Assembly (NCBI RefSeq): GCF_000943545.1
Contig: NZ_JTHP01000001.1
Location: 1 to 64,000, forward strand
Length of the DNA stretch: 64,000 bases
From: Paenibacillus terrae
GTDB lineage: Bacteria; Bacillota; Bacilli; Paenibacillales; Paenibacillaceae
Direction: 5' to 3'
A program made the position numbers and the translations under genes. Below are positions 61,736 to 64,000 of this stretch, piece by piece. The notes beneath the pieces are model-generated. The model was not told where the DNA came from, did no database searches, and saw nothing but the letters and a program-made list of their open reading frames with translations. How positions within the stretch are numbered: position 1 is the stretch's first letter; each line of letters opens with the position of its first letter.

Positions 61736-63085
61736 ATGAGTTTGAGCAAGGGGCAGAATAGCCTGAACGATAAAAATGAACGCTTCTCGTCAGCCGGGTT
61801 CATATTGGCAGCGATCGGGAGTGCGGCAGGACTCGGAAACATTTGGAAATTTCCATATATTACTGGACAGTATGGTGGGGCGGCATTTTTCATGCTGTTT
61901 ATCGTCTGTCTGTTGCTTGTAGGTTTACCTGTATTGCTGGCTGAGCTGGCGCTTGGTCGAGCGGGCCGGGGTAGTGCTGCTTCTGCTATGGTCAAAGTAG
62001 GCGGTCATCCGATTTGGGGTAAGATGAGCATCATGTTTGTTATCGTGCCGTTTGTTATTTTATCGTTCTATGCCATTGTAGGAGGCTGGACACTGCATTA
62101 TGCTGTAGAGGCATTTAGCGGAAATCTGTTTTCAAATAAGGATTTTGCTGGACAGTTCGCTTCTTTTTCTTCCGGCTACGCTCCGTTGGTTTGGCTGTTA
62201 GTCGTTTTTGCATTTACGGCAGTCGTGGTTACCCTTGGAGTATCGAACGGGATTGAAAAGTTCAATAAAATTTTGATTCCTGCCAAGGTTATTCTGTTGC
62301 TCGTGTTAATGATAAATGCTCTTATGCTGCCAGGCTCTGGTGCGGGTGTATCCTTCTTTCTGAATCCTGACTTTTCTAAGCTTAGTATAGAGTCTGCATT
62401 GGTTGCTTTGGGACATGCTTTCTTCTCGCTCTCACTGGGGATGGGGATTATGGTCACGTACGGTGCTTATGTGGATCGTCGCCAATCGCTGGGTGGAGCC
62501 ATGCTGGCAGTTGGTGGCGGGGATTTAATTTATGCGTTTATCGCAGGTATGATTATTTTCCCTACAACCTTCTCCTTTGGTATTAACCCGGCTCAAGGGC
62601 CGTCTCTGGTCTTTATTGCTTTACCGGCTGCGTTCTCTGCCATGCCTTTCGGCGCTTTCTTCGGCGGTTTGTTCTTTGTACTGCTGGCGGTTGCTGCATT
62701 AGGTTCTATGGTATCCTTGCTGGAAGTACCCGTAGCCTATGTTATGGAACGGTTCCGTTGGAGCCGGGTTCGCTCGGTTATCGTCGTATCTGTCCTGTGC
62801 CTGTTGCTGGGTATCCCTTCTGCATTGTCCATGGGACTGGTTCCGGAATTAAAAGTTGGCGGCAAATCATTCTTCGATTTCGTTGACTTCACAGCATCCA
62901 ACATCTTCTTGCCATTAGGCGGCTTGTTGATTGTTATATTCACAGGCTACTATTGGAAGACTGCGGGTGAGCAGGCGAATCTCAAACCCTTCTGGTTCCG
63001 CATATGGCTGTTCGGCCTTCGGTATATTGCGCCGATCCTGATGTTGCTGGTATTCCTGCATACCTCAGGCATCATCAAATTTTAA
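61736..63085 (+). CDS. Sodium-dependent transporter, NSS/SNF family
   Basis: A 449-residue transporter with the family hallmark GSAAGLGNIWKFPYI in helix 1 and about 11-12 segments. It uses the Na+ gradient to import an amino acid or amine; substrate not readable. The ATG at 61736 follows GAGGGGG; an ATG at 61685 has no site. Confidence 0.9.
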   Translation: MSLSKGQNSLNDKNERFSSAGFILAAIGSAAGLGNIWKFPYITGQYGGAAFFMLFIVCLLLVGLPVLLAELALGRAGRGSAASAMVKVGGHPIWGKMSIMFVIVPFVILSFYAIVGGWTLHYAVEAFSGNLFSNKDFAGQFASFSSGYAPLVWLLVVFAFTAVVVTLGVSNGIEKFNKILIPAKVILLLVLMINALMLPGSGAGVSFFLNPDFSKLSIESALVALGHAFFSLSLGMGIMVTYGAYVDRRQSLGGAMLAVGGGDLIYAFIAGMIIFPTTFSFGINPAQGPSLVFIALPAAFSAMPFGAFFGGLFFVLLAVAALGSMVSLLEVPVAYVMERFRWSRVRSVIVVSVLCLLLGIPSALSMGLVPELKVGGKSFFDFVDFTASNIFLPLGGLLIVIFTGYYWKTAGEQANLKPFWFRIWLFGLRYIAPILMLLVFLHTSGIIKF

Positions 63086-63097
63086 GCTAAAATCAAC

Positions 63098-63138
63098 AAA
63101 AAGGCATTTTCTTCCCAAGGGAAGAGATGCCTTTTTTT
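63098..63138 (+). terminator. Terminator after NSS transporter gene
   Basis: AAAAAGGCAT..TCTTCCC / GGGAAGA..ATGCCTTTTTTT hairpin. Confidence 0.9.
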
Positions 63139-63357
63139 GTATATCTATCAGTGGTTACCTAACTGTGGAAAGGAGTGATATAATAAAAACATTGTCATTA
63201 ATTTTAACTCCATTGAAATCATTACGAATATGAAGTTCTATATAATGAACGAAAAGGCTACAGAGCATCGCACAAAACGATGTGCAGGAGAGGGAAAGGG
63301 CAGAAGAGCATTGAAACAGACAGGGAACTTGAATTTGCATGAAGGATGGCGGCTTAA

Positions 63358-64000
63358 ATGAAGTCTAATCCGTTGCCATCACAACGTCGGTATATGCCGG
63401 GACTGGACGGGTTAAGAGCGCTGGCGGTCATCGCAGTCATTGTGTATCATCTGAATCCGGATTGGTTGCCGGGAGGCTTGTTGGGTGTAGGCGTTTTTTT
63501 TACGTTATCGGGGTATTTAATCACAGATATTCTGGTAAGTCAGTGGGATACATATCATAGTTTTAAAATGAAAGATTTCTGGTTGCGTCGGGCCAGAAGG
63601 CTGCTGCCTGCCATGCTGACGGTTGTAGCCGTCATTGTCCTGTGCTCGTTGTTTTTCGATCCGTCACGGCTTACGGCCTTGCGCGGAGATGTACCTGCTG
63701 CATTGGTATATATGAGTAACTGGTGGTTTATTTTTCATCAGGTATCGTATTTTGAAAGCTTTGGACCACCTTCGCCGCTCGGACATCTGTGGTCGCTGGC
63801 GGTGGAGGAACAATTCTATATCCTGTGGCCGTTAATGCTGGCGCTTGGGCTGAAATATATGCCCAAGCGTATTGTACTCGCAGGCTGGGTAACTTGCCTA
63901 GCGTTGATCTCTGCGTTGCTGATGGCAGTAATTTATGTGCCCGGAACTGATCCCAGCCGGGTGTATTATGGCACGGATACACGCGGATTCGCCCTGCTGA
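63358..64000 (+). CDS. Acyltransferase 3 (OafA/YrhL-like), 5' part, cut by window end
   Basis: A frame open from ATG 63358 to the window edge (214 codons). It begins RRYMPGLDGLRALAVIAVI, the acyltransferase-3 signature, with the FWLRRARRLLPA and HLWSLAVEEQFYILWP motifs of peptidoglycan or polysaccharide O-acetylases. Several membrane segments are visible. AAGGATGG precedes the start. A C-terminal SGNH domain may follow outside the window. Confidence 0.9.
   Translation, partial: MKSNPLPSQRRYMPGLDGLRALAVIAVIVYHLNPDWLPGGLLGVGVFFTLSGYLITDILVSQWDTYHSFKMKDFWLRRARRLLPAMLTVVAVIVLCSLFFDPSRLTALRGDVPAALVYMSNWWFIFHQVSYFESFGPPSPLGHLWSLAVEEQFYILWPLMLALGLKYMPKRIVLAGWVTCLALISALLMAVIYVPGTDPSRVYYGTDTRGFALL

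Noticed and set aside
1-64000. CRISPR arrays, tRNA or rRNA genes
   Set aside because: No short regularly spaced repeats, no tRNA cloverleaf ends and no rRNA segments were seen on reading; a tRNAscan/CRISPR search could confirm.
1-64000. Classical insertion sequence (transposase plus inverted repeats)
   Set aside because: No transposase frame was found; the rearrangements are better explained by homologous recombination and the single tyrosine recombinase.

Overview
The window looks like chromosomal DNA of a Gram-positive, spore-forming Paenibacillus, most likely of the P. polymyxa group. This is an inference from content: an S-layer-homology (SLH) surface protein, Spo0E-like phosphatases, AbrB-type transition-state regulators, a T-box-controlled seryl-tRNA synthetase, cre-like catabolite sites and, above all, several receptor/pro-peptide pairs that match the Alo (RRNPP-type) quorum-sensing family known from P. 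polymyxa. I see no rRNA, tRNA or CRISPR array. The first and last genes are cut by the window edges.

Layout. 1-12.9 kb: end of an SLH protein, L-asparaginase, a Gfo/Idh/MocA oxidoreductase divergent from a WYL regulator, the first aloR-aloP pair (5.5-7.0 kb), an SgrR-like regulator, a DUF4173-type membrane operon, and a second WYL regulator divergent from a PNPOx-fold protein. 12.9-22.2 kb: a rearranged region with an AbrB-zinc protein, Spo0E, aloR2 with a damaged peptide gene, a secreted matrixin-like protease, two paralogous lipoproteins, a frameshifted lipoprotein, several gene relics, and aloR3-aloP3. 22.3-27.5 kb: alpha/beta hydrolase, tyrosine recombinase with palindromic sites on both sides, an HD-GYP plus PilZ (c-di-GMP) pair, a secreted protein and a permease relic. 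27.7-38.3 kb: two sugar loci. The first is a LacI regulator, GPH symporter, hydrolase and sucrose phosphorylase. The second is a cellobiose-type PTS (IIB, IIA, IIC), 6-phospho-beta-glucosidase and GntR regulator. 38.3-46.4 kb: a mosaic of a GH43 relic, a secreted protein with a convergent membrane protein (toxin/immunity candidate), a 276-bp duplicate of the gntR 3' end, a PadR/OFA-transporter/enoate-reductase cassette, and an intact GH43 enzyme. 46.8-50.7 kb: flavohaemoglobin, T-box-serS, and two AbrB-zinc-HTH proteins. 50.8-58.8 kb: aloR4 (interrupted by an amber codon), aloP4, Spo0E, then an array of small secreted proteins with convergent small membrane ORFs and duplicated non-coding blocks. 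59-64 kb: DUF2339 membrane protein, NSS transporter, start of an acyltransferase.

How it fits together. Four XRE-TPR receptors occur here. Three overlap, in the +1 frame, a 41-50 residue peptide gene with a signal sequence; the fourth has only a start-less relic. Around two of them the order receptor, peptide, Spo0E is kept, with AbrB-zinc proteins nearby, and a Spo0E relic lies downstream of a third. This suggests cell-density input into the Spo0A/AbrB transition network. aloR2 and aloR3 share a nearly identical promoter-proximal and HTH half but have different sensor halves. Receptor 4 has a premature stop beside an intact peptide; receptor 2 is intact beside a broken peptide. The secreted-protein/membrane-protein pairs near 39 kb and 53-58 kb, with repeated flanks and truncated copies, look like an expanding and decaying antagonism or immunity repertoire.
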